A DNA stretch of 57,782 nucleotides from Nemertoderma westbladi (Eukaryota; Xenacoelomorpha; Nemertodermatida; Nemertodermatidae): assembly GCA_032718475.1 (NCBI GenBank), contig JAUCBJ010006381.1, positions 1 through 57,782 on the forward strand, read 5' to 3'. This document shows positions 11,212-22,300 of the stretch, piece by piece. A program made the translations under genes and the position numbers. The notes under the pieces are model-generated. The model was not told the origin of the DNA. It ran no database searches and worked only from the letters and a program-made list of their open reading frames with translations. Numbering within the stretch: position 1 is the first letter of the stretch; each line of letters begins with the position of its first letter.

Positions 11212-12243
11212 GGGTGCTGGTCACCTCGCCGCACTGCCACTTCGCCGCAAGTCATCTCGCCGCAGATAATGTGCGGCGAAGTGTCTTGCGGCGAGGTGTC
11301 TCACTGTGAATGCCATTTCGCCGCAAATTATCGGACACCTCGCCGCAAGTCAATATTAATCATTTATTTATATATTTACAGGGAAGCCTAGTTATGGCAT
11401 TGGACATTATTATAGGGCCTAAGAAGAAATAAAATAATACGGTAAGGTTTGTTGTTCTAATATAATTACTGTATTATTATAGATATACAGTGAGAGTATT
11501 CGGTACTACTATGTTATGGGTACCCACTTTTTAATTGAAAAAAAATTTACAATTTTAATTTAATTTAAAAAATTTATGTTCTAGAACATAAAGCCATCTT
11601 GATAATATCCATTAACATGGTCCAAAATATTATTTTGTAATTTTCTCTCTCAGAAGGTGAAATTGAACAAAAAATCAGAAATTAAAAATCAAAAATTAGG
11701 TACCGGTACCAAAAATTTGATTTTGTAATTTTAAACATGTCCCATAGTTCATAACTGTTGCGTTGACTGCAGTACAGTATATTGCACTAGTTCAAATAAA
11801 ACATTTTGTTGTGAAATTTATCTATCTATTAACTATTTATAAACATGTATACATGCGTGTTTATTTAGAAGTTTTAGTAATATCGTCTATCTATCTAATT
11901 TATCTATCTAATACAGTAACTATTTACATCATTGTGTAAAAGTAGCACTTTGCAACGTTACGACCCGATTTTATTTATGTACCGAGCGAGCGCAGCGAGG
12001 GAGGTATTATTGTATTTCTTCTCATAATGATGTCCAATGCCATAACTAGGCTTAGTAGGCTTCCCTGTAAATATAGAAATAAATGATTAATATCTGAATA
12101 TTGACTTGCGGCGAGGTGTCCGATAATTTGCGGCGAAATGGCATTCACAGTGAGACACCTCGCCGCAAAGACACCTCGCCGCACATTATCTGCGGCGAGG
12201 TGACCTGCGGCGAAGTGGCAGTGCGGCGAGGTGACCAGCACCC
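11212..12243. mobile_element. Foldback, Mutator-like non-autonomous transposon
   Basis: A 1032-bp insertion with long inverted terminal repeats of about 230 bp each, starting GGGTGCTGGTCACCTCGCC. It is flanked by a perfect 9-bp duplication, TACTTTTCT, at 11203-11211 and 12244-12252. The outer 130 bases of each arm are built from many copies of a unit close to CTCGCCGCA in both orientations (CACCTCGCCGCA, CACTTCGCCGCAAGT), so each arm can fold on itself. The interior is AT-rich and has no transposase. The 9-bp duplication fits the Mutator superfamily. It splits the gypsy gag-protease region from pol, and excision in silico restores a continuous frame. Confidence 0.92.
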
Positions 12244-13316
12244 TACTTTTCTAATGTTGAATATGTAATGGCCGAATGACGTGCACCTGTGTCAAGCTCA
12301 AAAATTATTGGCTTTGAGTTATTTACAGTTATGATTGTAGTCATTGGATCTACCTTATTAAGTTGATTGGTTTCAATTTCTGCTTTTACAGTAAAACTTT
12401 TCATTTGTTCAAACATATCTTCTTCATCTGTACTTTCGCCTGTATCTGTAACATCAACTGCATGGGCTTTACTAAATGATTTACAAGTTTTATTAGAACT
12501 TGTATTTAACTGTCTATCAGGTCGTTGCTGTTTAAAACTGCCTGAATTTGTGTATGTGGCCCTTTTCTTCAAACACGCAACTTCTAAATGGCCCGCATTT
12601 CCACAAAAGTGACATGTTATACTTGCTGACACATTGCATCTGTTAGATTTATGCCCTTTTTTATTACAAAGTAAGCATTGAATGTGTGGAAAACTACAAC
12701 TTTTATAATTATGCGGCTCAGAAGCCCCATAGTTTGGGTTTAGTTTAGACATTTGTACCGTTAACCCGTCTATATCTCGTTTTGCAAAATTGCATGCCTC
12801 TTCATAATTTCGTGCAACTTGAATCGCGGTAGCAAAATCTGTAGGTTTTGACCGCATCAATTCTGTAGCTATAGATTCATTCGCTATGCCTGCAAGCAAT
12901 TGTTCTTTCAGCCTGCTGTCCAGGCTTGTTCCAAATTCACAGTAGCGTGACCCAGAGCGTAGACGTTTAACAAAATCAGTTACAGATTCTGCAGGCAATT
13001 GCTGCAATCTAATAAATTTGCGTACTTCAGCCTCTTTGTTTATGGATGATTGAAAATAATCATTGAGAGCATCTATAATGACTGTAAATGTAGCATCATT
13101 GACGTCTACTTGGTAAATAATATCTATTATTATTTCAAGGAGGTCAGTTCCACAATTTGAAATTAAAATTTTCCTTTTTTCTTCTTCGGGGTTACTGTTA
13201 TCTGGTATTCTAACAGAATTTATAATTGTCAAAATCATGGTTTTATAGACACTCCATTTGTCTGTTTGTTTGAAAGGTTTAAACAGCCTTGTATATACAG
13301 GGGCTGCCGCTGCCAT
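12244..13316 (-). pseudogene. gypsy gag plus protease start
   Basis: Codons 1-357 before the foldback insertion. Gag builds the particle and packages element RNA. The N-terminal 190 residues have the alpha-helical look of gypsy capsids. Two CCHC knuckles follow at about residues 214-227 (CLLCNKKGHKSNRC) and 235-248 (CHFCGNAGHLEVAC). The frame then runs into the aspartic protease active site FELDTGARHS (Asp near residue 342), so gag and protease are one ORF. The stop codon that ends this ORF is supplied by the inserted transposon. The start Met gives MAAAAPVYTRLFKPF, typical in place and length. Confidence 0.9.
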
Positions 13317-13978
13317 TGTATGTATAGAAATGTTTATTTGGCAGATCTAGGCCTACCAGTAGTCTGACAAGTATTGCTCTGTATATCAGTAATGAGTACC
13401 AGAGTACCGGTGTATTGCATATTGTAGAACAAATGAACGAATGGCAGAATGGCCAAAGAATACAGGTTCTTTCCTTCCAGTCAACAAGTAGAACTGGAAT
13501 ATTTTTAAAGACGGGTTACAATACTGCAATAGCAATTTACTGGTAGAAATGTTCGTAGTTACTGTCAGACTGTAGGCTTAGAGTCTGAGAGTGGCAGGGT
13601 TGGCCTATTTCCCTCCTGCCAGCCCGGTTTGTAATACCGGTGTAAGAAAAAACGAATGCAGGAATGTACGGTCTAGGCTGGTTGGAATGGTAGGTAGAAG
13701 TTTTGAAAGCAACGGTAATCGTTGTCTGGTTGTGGCGGTAGCAACCGACGGTGAGACGGTACGTATGTAAAAGCTGTAGCAGTGACCTCAGTACGGTTGA
13801 TCCGTACCGGTCTGTACTGATGTAGCAATTTGGTCAGTAGTTCTGTAGTTGTAATTACCGTCCTGCTGATGTAGTATCAAATCAATAGGCCTAATCAAAG
13901 CAGCAATGCGTGGCCCTGGTCTGTAGTCCAGTAGTCAGTATCAAGGCCCATAGGTTTCTTTCAACTCGCAGCGCCATT
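13317..13978 (-). other. gypsy leader with candidate primer-binding site
   Basis: Untranslated leader between the 5' LTR and gag. Directly inside the LTR (two bases in) the minus strand reads TGGCGCTGCGAGTTGAAA, which starts TGG as tRNA-primed sites do. Which tRNA would pair with it was not determined. No ORF is supported in the rest. Confidence 0.6.
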
Positions 13979-14256
13979 TGTTAGTTCCCAAGGTAAACGT
14001 GAAGATATAATAAAGATAAGTGATGATCATATCTATATACTGATATATTCCTATAAACCTGCAGTCCCATACTGATGATATGACGGCATAAAGTAAAGCA
14101 GGACAGACGAATACAATGTACTGCTGTACTGAATCTATCTATCTCTACCTCCAGCCGTACTGACCTAGGTAGTAACCGGTATCTCCTTGGAATCCTCCTA
14201 CCTATGTACATACAGTATATCAGTCCCGCATAACACCATCAATCATAACCCTAACA
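13979..14256 (-). repeat. 5' LTR of the gypsy element
   Basis: 278-bp LTR with TGTTAG/CTAACA ends; partner of 7711-7992. The CATTG duplication follows at 14257-14261. Confidence 0.93.
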
Positions 14257-15472
14257 CATTGAAAATATATTAGCCTTAGTAACATCATCAACTACAGTAT
14301 TACCATTGTACTGTAGTGGTGCAATACCCGCTTTATTGCGTTTTCGTGAGTTAGTGTACTTAAAGACTGCTTCCGGACTTCCTGAGCTGAGAATTTTACA
14401 TTCTTTGGCGCAGGCAGCCCGGAATGCACCCTGAGAAGCAGCTTTAGCAGCCTTAGTGTAAGCTGCTCTGCCAGATACTGTGTGCCTGCGGCGCCACAGT
14501 TTCTTTTTATTATTCTGAAGTTGCTTTACTAAAACCGGGTATGCTTTCTTATTAGGATTAATAGATTTGAAAGGCACACAATTATCAATACCTACTTTGA
14601 GTATACTTGTAAATTTGCACCAGAAATCATCTATAGTGTTACATAATTGAAATTCGATAGTCCAATTGATATTTTGTAAATATGACGAAAATTTGTTATA
14701 GTCACAGTTAGAAAAGTCATGAAAACCAATGCAATCTCGCTGAATTATCTCATGTGGGGAAATAATATTAAAACAAACTGTAGCATGATCACTAGTAGAA
14801 AAATTTTCAATTACTGAAACACAAGATACATGTAAGTCTTCCGACCAGAAAACTAGGTCTAGGACATTATCTAAGCGCGTTGGCTCTAATTGAAGTTGAG
14901 AAAGACCAGATTCTAAAACAAAATTAGAACATGAATTATATATTTGTGAGTCCGGATGAGATAGTTCAACCCAATCAAAATCTGGTAGATTAAAATCGCC
15001 CATTATTACGCAGGGCCGGTCAATGTCACACAGACTAGATAGGAACCATACAAAATGTCCGACTGGTCAGATGAAAGACTAGTACTTCTGTATACACATA
15101 CAATACGACTGGGATCATTTCCGAGAAGGTCAACAGCGATAATCTCGACATCGTTAAATATTTGGGGTATCAGAACACGGGAGCATTTAATCGAGTTATG
15201 GATTAAAAGGGCTACACCTCCTCCACGAGATGGGCGATCATTACGATAAACTTTGTATTTATCCGCACGCGAAAGCATGGTGTCTGTAACAGTAGCATCT
15301 AACCAAGTTTCGGTGACACAAACTATGTCGTACAAAGCATCACACAAATTGTCGAACTCAGGAAGTTTGTTTTTAAGGGAACGCGCATTTATACACCCAC
15401 ATTTTAACCATGGTTTAGAAAGTCCTGCTTTTGATGGTTTGTTAGTTAGATCTTCTCCCTTTAGCAGTTTCC
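14257..15472 (-). pseudogene. LINE ORF2, apurinic-type endonuclease part
   Basis: The 5' half of the LINE ORF broken by the gypsy element. The APE-type endonuclease that nicks target DNA is seen as GCINARSLKNKL, DIVCVTETWLD, RPSRGGGVALLIHNS and VIIMGDFNLPDFDW (GDFN metal-site block). The SDHATV block follows in FSTSDHATVCFNI. A frameshift near 15005-15030 separates the SRGGG part from GDFNLPD. The downstream linker (WRRRHTVSGRAAYTKA, NSRKRNKAGIAPL, DVTKANIFSM) leads into the gypsy insertion, and its frame continues at 7705 once the insertion is ignored. No ORF1 was recognised upstream. Confidence 0.85.
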
Positions 15473-15897
15473 CTGACTATGAGTGTCCGGAATGACATGA
15501 ATTTATCCCCTTCCTAGACTTATAGTGTTGTATTGTATTAACTCTCCCTCCATAACATAATTAAATTGCATACTGTAATGGATAATGAACATTTCTTAAA
15601 TATTATACAGAAATACTAAAAGGTAACAGATATTATTGTTATGTTGTGAATAAGGAGGGAGAAGAGAAGACCACCAAGCTGCCAAGGCATATAAGCATAC
15701 TAGGGGTCCCATCCCAAGTTATCATATTATATTTAAAATAAACTTCAAAAATATAAAATAAAAATAAAATGGGGAACGCACCGATCGCACGTATGTACTA
15801 ATGTACAGTACATAATAATATATTTTATTCCAAAATTGTAACATATTACTCAACGCCGTTAGTATTAACAGCGAGTTGTTATTTAGCACTTTACAAC
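15473..15897. other. LINE 5' flank / pre-insertion DNA left of BEL-1
   Basis: No coding region. A stretch at about 15655-15715 (minus strand ending GGTGGTCTTCTCTTCTCCC) resembles the LINE 3' untranslated phrase near 5775-5815, so a second, older LINE end may lie here. The last five bases, ACAAC (15893-15897), are the left copy of the BEL-1 target duplication. Confidence 0.45.
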
Positions 15898-17148
15898 TGT
15901 AAAAGCTTCTGTGGGATATAACTGGCCCTTTTGCTTCGCAATCCAGTTTCCCCCCAGGCGCTGGAATACTCTAAAAAGGTTCTCTAACTGTATATATATT
16001 CCCCTCGCCCGCAAGGTACCGTTACAGGTGTTTTAACGGACATAAAAGTCATTCTGCTATATACGTGTTTTAGCGGACATGGTAAGGCAAAAAACCTGCA
16101 ATGCGACAAATACCTTTCATAGCTTAGCCGTGATGATTCATATTACGACATCTAACAGCTGGTTGCTGACATGGAAACAGCCATTGGACGCATGGTTCTT
16201 TGTTTGGCTTGAGCCAATCAGAGCGATTTTTCCTGTCGACGTGTAGCTTTTTGGTCGATCATAAGGAGAGTGTTCAGTCTTACTGTTTTTTGCTTGATAC
16301 TTTGTTGTTATTGCTGTCTAGGCCAGGAACAACGGCTCTAGAGTCAATGCGTTTCATACTTTTAGAAGAAACATTAGTAGGCTTAAATTATAGAGCGTAT
16401 GACTGTTATCAAACCATTCACAATTCAATACTTTGTTGTTATTACTGTTCAACATACATTATTATACTGCTATTTACTGTTGTGTTTGGTTGAATATTAT
16501 TTGGAGAACATATATAAAGAACCCAAATTTCCCAATTTTCTTGATACACTACAGGTTAGAGAGACGGGTTATATATAGCAATTGCGACTTATATTGTTGT
16601 GGTTTGTAGTGAATTTAATGCTATTTGATAAGCACTACATTGGTCCGTTGCTGTTCTCTTTATATATGATAAAATTCATTGACGGTCGGCAAATTAGTGT
16701 GCAGTATTGTGTGTTACCGGTAGTGTGCATGATTGTGATTGATAACTAAGCATTTCCTAAAGAATGCGCCTCATATGTGAATCTTAAGCCTTACCGACTT
16801 ACCGTTGTGATTAGTATAAGTCATATCTCGGTTTACTTAGATAGAGCGCCACGTCCTAAAGGAACTGTTAATATTTCCCGAAAGTAAATAATATTAGTCA
16901 GAAATTAATTATTAACGATCAATCGAATAATACAATACAGTAAGCTTCACTGCAATAATAATCTAAGCCCTCAGAATCCAGTCTCCCGGGAATATCCAGC
17001 GGGTGAATGGACGCGCACTAGGCTGGCTTCTGCTAATGTTGTGTTTATTGGTATTAAATATTTGTCATCTTCTAAAGTATATTTATAAACCAAAAGACAT
17101 ATAAATTTTGGCAGGTTAAACTGCTAAAGGTCTTCAAAAGCGCGTACA
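15898..17148 (+). repeat. 5' LTR of BEL-1
   Basis: 1251 bp, TG...CA ends. It contains a 6-bp insertion (TTCTGT) near 15907 that is absent from the 3' LTR. A short ORF of 97 codons present in both LTRs is probably not a gene. Confidence 0.95.
16511..16519 (+). promoter_or_regulatory. Candidate TATA box in the BEL-1 5' LTR
   Basis: TATATAAAG in the middle of the LTR, repeated at 34008-34016 in the 3' LTR. It is a plausible Pol II promoter for element RNA, with transcription starting about 30 bases downstream. No start site can be proven from sequence. Confidence 0.5.
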
Positions 17149-17161
17149 ATAACAGTCATTG

Positions 17162-17186
17162 ACTTTATTGCAGTAAGCAATAAAGT
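17162..17186 (+). repeat. Perfect hairpin next to the BEL-1 5' LTR
   Basis: ACTTTATTGC, loop AGTAA, GCAATAAAGT. It starts 14 bases after the LTR end, where the primer-binding site would normally be. Confidence 0.75.
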
Positions 17187-17212
17187 TGAAAGTACCGGTC
17201 GACCGGTAAACC

Positions 17213-17345
17213 TGAACCGGTACTTCTGTAGGTCAGTAGGCCCAACTGCCAGAACCGGTACTGCTGTAAAGGTCCGTAGGTCCAACTGCCAGAACCGGTA
17301 CTTCTGTAGGTCCGTAGGCCCAACTGTCCTAACCGGTACTTCCAG
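17213..17345 (+). repeat. 38-40-bp tandem repeat around AACCGGTACT
   Basis: Three full copies and one partial copy of a unit containing AACCGGTACTTCTGTAGGTC and GTAGGCCCAACTGCCAG, with small substitutions between copies. Confidence 0.85.
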
Positions 17346-17508
17346 TATAAGTACATTAGTATTATTCGATTTGATCATTGTATACCGGTAGGTCTCGATA
17401 TTAAATCGGGGACGCCTGGTTTTTATTGGGATTTTACTTAGGTCTATTTCTGTCAGTTTTATTTCCTAGTAAGTTAATATTGAGCTGAAGACGTGTAAGT
17501 CTGCTCAG

Positions 17509-18080
17509 ATTGTTCAGATAATTGTAGGCCGGACTGTTGTCGGATTGTTGTTGGGTTTGGAGAGATTACGGCGTGTGTAGAGTTTGTCCGATAGAGTGCC
17601 AGTTAGTAAGTTGGGGCAGCCATAGCTGTAAGGTCAATCCCCTCTTAAAGAATAAGTTGTACTACCGTGTTAGAACGCATACTAACTAACAATTTTGGAA
17701 TCTGCACATACTGTAGTTTATTTAGGCTTGACAGTATTCTGCCAGCGCTTTGGCCTGTGTCTGTTTGTGTGGTCTGTTCAGGTACCGTAATAGTTATTGC
17801 TCAGATATTTTGTAGGCTGGATTGTTGTCTAGCTATTATTAGGTCTGAAGAGATTGCTGCTTGTGTAGAGTTTGTCTGATAAAGTGCCAGTTAGTAAGTT
17901 GGGGCAGCCATAGCTGTAAGGTCAATCCCCTCTTAAAGAATAAGTCGTACTACCGTGTTAGAACGCATACTAACTAACCGTTTTGGAATCTGCACATACA
18001 GTAGTTTATTTAGGCTTGGTGGTAGTCTGCCAGCATTTGGTCTGTATTTTGTTTGAGTATTCTGTACGGGTAGCGTAATA
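17509..18080 (+). repeat. Duplicated 287-bp leader unit
   Basis: Two tandem units; the best-conserved part is at 17595-17730 and 17882-18017 (GTGCCAGTTAGTAAGTTGGG to GTAGTTTATTTAGGCTTG). Flanking parts are more diverged, so conservation is uneven within the unit. Confidence 0.85.
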
Positions 18081-19024
18081 TTTATTATTCAGAGTTTATG
18101 CGATTATTCGCAACATTCATGTCCCCAAGTTTATTCCTACAGTAATTGTGTTTGTTATACATACCGTTATAGTTAAATTAACCCCGGTGCTACACGGGCT
18201 GCTTGGCGTAGGACAAGACTGGTGACTTTGTGCTCTGGTCACTCCAGCAGATGCCGTGGTTCTTTTAACTGTTCAAGTATATTTAACTACTGATTATTTG
18301 TTGTACCAGTACTTGTACCTAATTTAGGGTTTAGTGTACAGTGCTTTCCGAAGTAATTAGTGTGTAGGCAGTATATTTGTGTTGTAAAGTGGTTAATAGG
18401 CACGCTGGATCTGGTAGTCCGCGGTAATTAACTTCTAGGTAGGAACACTCCGTGATACATAACGTAGTACCTATAGCGATACGGTTATAGGTCGTCAGGC
18501 GGTGGTATTTTCCTATCTGGACAGTGCAATATATTTACTACTACTTATTATTTTCAAATACCGTAGTACCCTGTCCGTTGTAATAACCAGAATTCTAACC
18601 CTTTGTTAGACTGGTTTGTAGACTTCCTGTAAAATTACCCTAAAAATTCGTACGTAATATTTTTGTTGTGTTTAATTAGAGATTTAATCTCACCCGTATC
18701 GTAAGTAATTTGTAGTATTAAGTAACTTAGGTAAATTAGAATTATCTGTTTTAGTGTCCAATAAATAGCACTTCACTGAGAGCGCACAGCTTCTGTGTAG
18801 TGACCCCCCAGAAATAATAACATTTATTTCAAATATTGAAAAAACCCTTTTAAACGGGTATATATCTATTATAAATCAACTCAAACGATTTATAAATAGT
18901 AGGCCTGCCATACAACAACTAGGTCTCAAAATCAGTTGGACTACTGCTTAAATAACGGTAACAAAGTAAGTTAAAGTAACCAAGTAACCCTAAAATATTC
19001 AGAAATTCAATTATTCTAAATTAA

Positions 19025-19320
19025 TTGACATACCGGTATTTACCATAGGCTTATTATATTTATTTCTATAAATTTGAGCTGACAATCATACCGGTATTCT
19101 GTAATTAATTCTAGTTCATAATTATACTTATATATACTATAAGTGTAAGCTGTATACCGGTATTCACGATAGGCCTATTATATACTTATATATATTTGTG
19201 CTAAATTTATATACCGGTACTCTGTGACAAAACTAGTTTACAATACTTATATATATTATAAGTGCATACCGGTATTCTAATATACTGCAATAAATTACCG
19301 GTACTAGGCCAACGGTCATA
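19025..19320 (+). repeat. Degenerate repeats around ACCGGTATT upstream of BEL-1 gag
   Basis: ACCGGTA occurs six times within 300 bases, commonly followed by TTC or CTC and then an AT-rich ACTTATATATA stretch. The central ACCGGT is palindromic. It may bind a factor or just be an old tandem array. Confidence 0.6.
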
Positions 19321-19383
19321 CTGAATTACTAGACTTGCTTTAACTGTAACTATAGCAGTAAGCATTCAACTGTATAGCTAAAC

Positions 19384-22300
19384 ATGTCTGACACTCAGCA
19401 AAACCTGTCAGACAGTCTAATCGATACAACCATCTGTGACACAGATAGGAGTGTGGAGCGATTAAGAAAGGAGTTCAGCTCACCTCCTACTGAAAGAAAG
19501 GTCATCCCTCCAGTAGTAGTATCAGACCCTAAGCTAATCCAACACCGTAGGTCTATCATCGGCACTCGGGCCCAAGTCAAACGGAACCAGGAAGCAGCTG
19601 CCCCACAGCAGCAACAGCCTAGTCAAGAAACTTGTTCCCAGCGATCAGATAGCTCCAGTAGTTCGGATACTGTCGAACTGACCCCCGAACGCGGATTGCA
19701 GATGGCGGCTACAGCCTACTCGGACCCCCTTCTCACCCTTCCTGCCGCAGTGCTAACTACTATATTGATTGCGGTGGAGGAACATCAAGCAGATTGGGCG
19801 AGAAATAAGCGAGCGACCCAAGATAATTATGCGGGATACGCCAGGGAAGAATTGATGTCTATTGTCGAGTCACAATGGAACTTTCCCGGACCCGGACTCC
19901 CGTTAGATCTGTCCGAGGCTACTTGGGAAGATATACACAGGATGGGAGTGGCTAAAGATACGATGGATCCAGCTGTTTGGAAGAGGTCGGCAGCAGGATA
20001 TGTGCAGGGATTCTTCGGCTCCTTAGAGAAATTAGAAGAACAACTGTTTCGACAACCCCAAGGACCTCAAGAGCAGGAAGAACTGCTATATCAAGTACGC
20101 GAAAGAACCCTACGCATTCGACTAATCCTATCAGCTTTTGAGGAAACTTCCAAAAGAAGACAGGACACGTCACTGCAGGTTGCTGTCAAAACTTGGTTCC
20201 AGCGGGTAGGTCTCCAAGTACAAGAAACAGACCAGTGGAAATCCCAGCTGTCTGAGAGACTAACTTATGAAGAACCAACCGATGCCACCCTTTCTCAAGT
20301 GGAAGGCGAAGAGACCTCAGAGAAACCACGAACGAGAGACGCCATAGACATTTATCTGTCCGACTATCAGCGATTCCTAGGAGACGAAGAATTGAGGAGA
20401 CGGCTGTCTGGACTTTCCCCCAATAGTGAAGGAACCCAGCGTGTGTTAGATTCAATCGATGCTGAAATGTTAGCTGCTAACCAAGCAGAATTTGATGAAA
20501 AACTCCGCCTCGCTAGAGTCCAAGAAGAAAAGGTAAAGAAAAGACGGATAGAGGAACAAAAGGCGGCGGCTACGGCAGAAGCAGAAGCAGAAAGAAAAGC
20601 AGCGGCGGTAGAAGTAGAAGCAGAAAGAAAGGCAGCGGCGGCAGAAGCAAAGGCGGAAAGGGCAGTGGCAGAAGCAGAACGGAGAGCGTCTGAGCAGACT
20701 ACCCAACTGGAGTTGGAAAATCTGCAAGAGACGCAAGACAACATAAATAAACAGTTAACCGCTAGGCAAATGCAGATGATGAGACGATCTACTCCCAAAC
20801 GCCAGGGATACACATCATCGGAGGAAAGCGAAACCACCGATCCTGAAGGCGGAGGAAATAGATCACGTCTAAGCAGGCGTAGAAAAACATCTCATCGTCA
20901 CAAATTGCCTGATTTGCCCCCAGCTGTTAAAAGACAGCTAGCTAGCACAGACTTAGGTAGTACGGAACCCATAGACCAAACTGTTCAGGTCAAAAGACTC
21001 CCTACAATAGTTGATGAGCCTGAAATAATTAGGCCTGTCGTTCCCAAAGTCACTTCTGTGTTAGAGACCTCTGTACTTCCAGAGCTTCACTCTAAATTCC
21101 CTTTACACAGTACTACACTGCCTGTACCCGGTAGAACAGTCCATGAGAATATCCCTGTCCTGGAAGCTGAGAGAGAAATCAAAGATTTGTCTCCCGTCGT
21201 CCCGCGTCAGCCCGCTACTATGTTGGCGACTCCCGCTTCGGCGGTCGAGTGGGTAGAAGAGGGACGGCGGGGGATGAACCTCCTGCTCGGACAGATGCAG
21301 GAGACTGTCCACCAGCTTAAGGGAACAGTAAGGGAAAGTAGGGCCGAATTGCAAGAAGTGCAGCAAAGTATCGCGCTAGAACGCGACAAATTAGTCAATA
21401 TACAAAAGGGAATACCAATACCCCCTGTAACATTGTGTCAACCTGTTAGGTCTGAAATCTTACATTCGCAAGGTGTGGAGCCTACACGCATCTATACTGC
21501 TAGTGAAGTAGAAACTCCTATAGCAAACCCTATTAAGGGTGATTATAGACCTGTTATTAATGATATTCCCTATAGACCTGATACTGATCCGAGAAATTTA
21601 TATACCGATAATTCGATATTAAATAACACGATGGCCCAAGAAAGCTTTACGCGGCAGATGGCTAGAACAGAAGCCCGCCAAGCGGTCAAAGTGGGAGAGA
21701 TCGTCAAATTCAATGGAGATGAGATGAAATGGTTACCTTTCAACGAATATTACAAAGACAGCATACAGAACTCTGTACTATCTAACGGAGAGAAACTTAG
21801 GTTCCTCATCAAGTGCTTAGAAGGACCTCCCAAGTTAATGGCGTTAAAGTTTATTGGACATCCAGAAGGATTAAGACAAGTATGGGATACATTAAACATC
21901 AGGTATGGTAACAAGGATAACATAGCTAAGTATTTGTATGCAAAATTAGTAGCCCCCCGACATTTCCTTAGTAGCGGGATTATAGAGTTTTCAGATGAAA
22001 TTCAAGAGATCTGTAGACAATTGGACTGGTTAGGTAAGTCTCATGAATATCAGAGTTCAATGGTTATTGGAGCCGTAGTCTCTACTTTACCAAAGGGTGG
22101 AGTATGTACACGCTGGGACAAGAAAGTGTTGTACATGAATGAACAACAACGACGAAGTCCTACCATGGCTGATCTCATGTCCTTCTTGGATGGTGAGGTA
22201 AAACTACAACTCATCAAGCAGTCCAGAGAGAAAACATCGGAAAATAAGGTAAGTGAGAAACCCGCTTCTAGGAGAAGAATAACACCTGTGTGTTACACTG

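Larger units (their letters stand above)
7711..14256 (-). mobile_element. Complete Ty3/gypsy retrotransposon inserted in the LINE
   Basis: A full element of 6.5 kb on the minus strand. Its LTRs (7711-7992 and 13979-14256) both start TGTTAG and end CTAACA. It is flanked by a 5-bp target duplication, CATTG, at 7706-7710 and 14257-14261. Order in element direction: 5' LTR at the right, candidate primer site, gag with two CCHC knuckles, protease, RT, RNase H, integrase, polypurine tract, 3' LTR. It is itself interrupted by a foldback transposon at 11212-12243. An in-frame stop in pol and a YMDE in place of YxDD in RT make it inactive, although its LTRs differ mainly by a 4-bp indel and so appear young. 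Confidence 0.95.
17149..19383 (+). other. BEL-1 leader, repeat-rich, non-coding
   Basis: 2.2 kb between LTR and gag with no supported ORF. No TGG-type tRNA primer site is visible next to the LTR. It holds a perfect 10-bp hairpin (17162-17186), a 38-40-bp tandem repeat (17213-17345), a duplicated 287-bp unit (about 17509-18080) and degenerate repeats around ACCGGTATT (about 19025-19320). Confidence 0.75.

Noticed and set aside
5775-15715. Claiming both GTCTTCTCCC phrases as two ends of one LINE
   Set aside because: The similarity is short and one lies upstream of the ORF; the ends of the LINE could not be defined.
16200-16493. 97-codon ORF in the BEL-1 LTRs (also 33697-33990)
   Set aside because: No similarity recognised and an AT-driven composition; identical in both LTRs only because the LTRs are identical.
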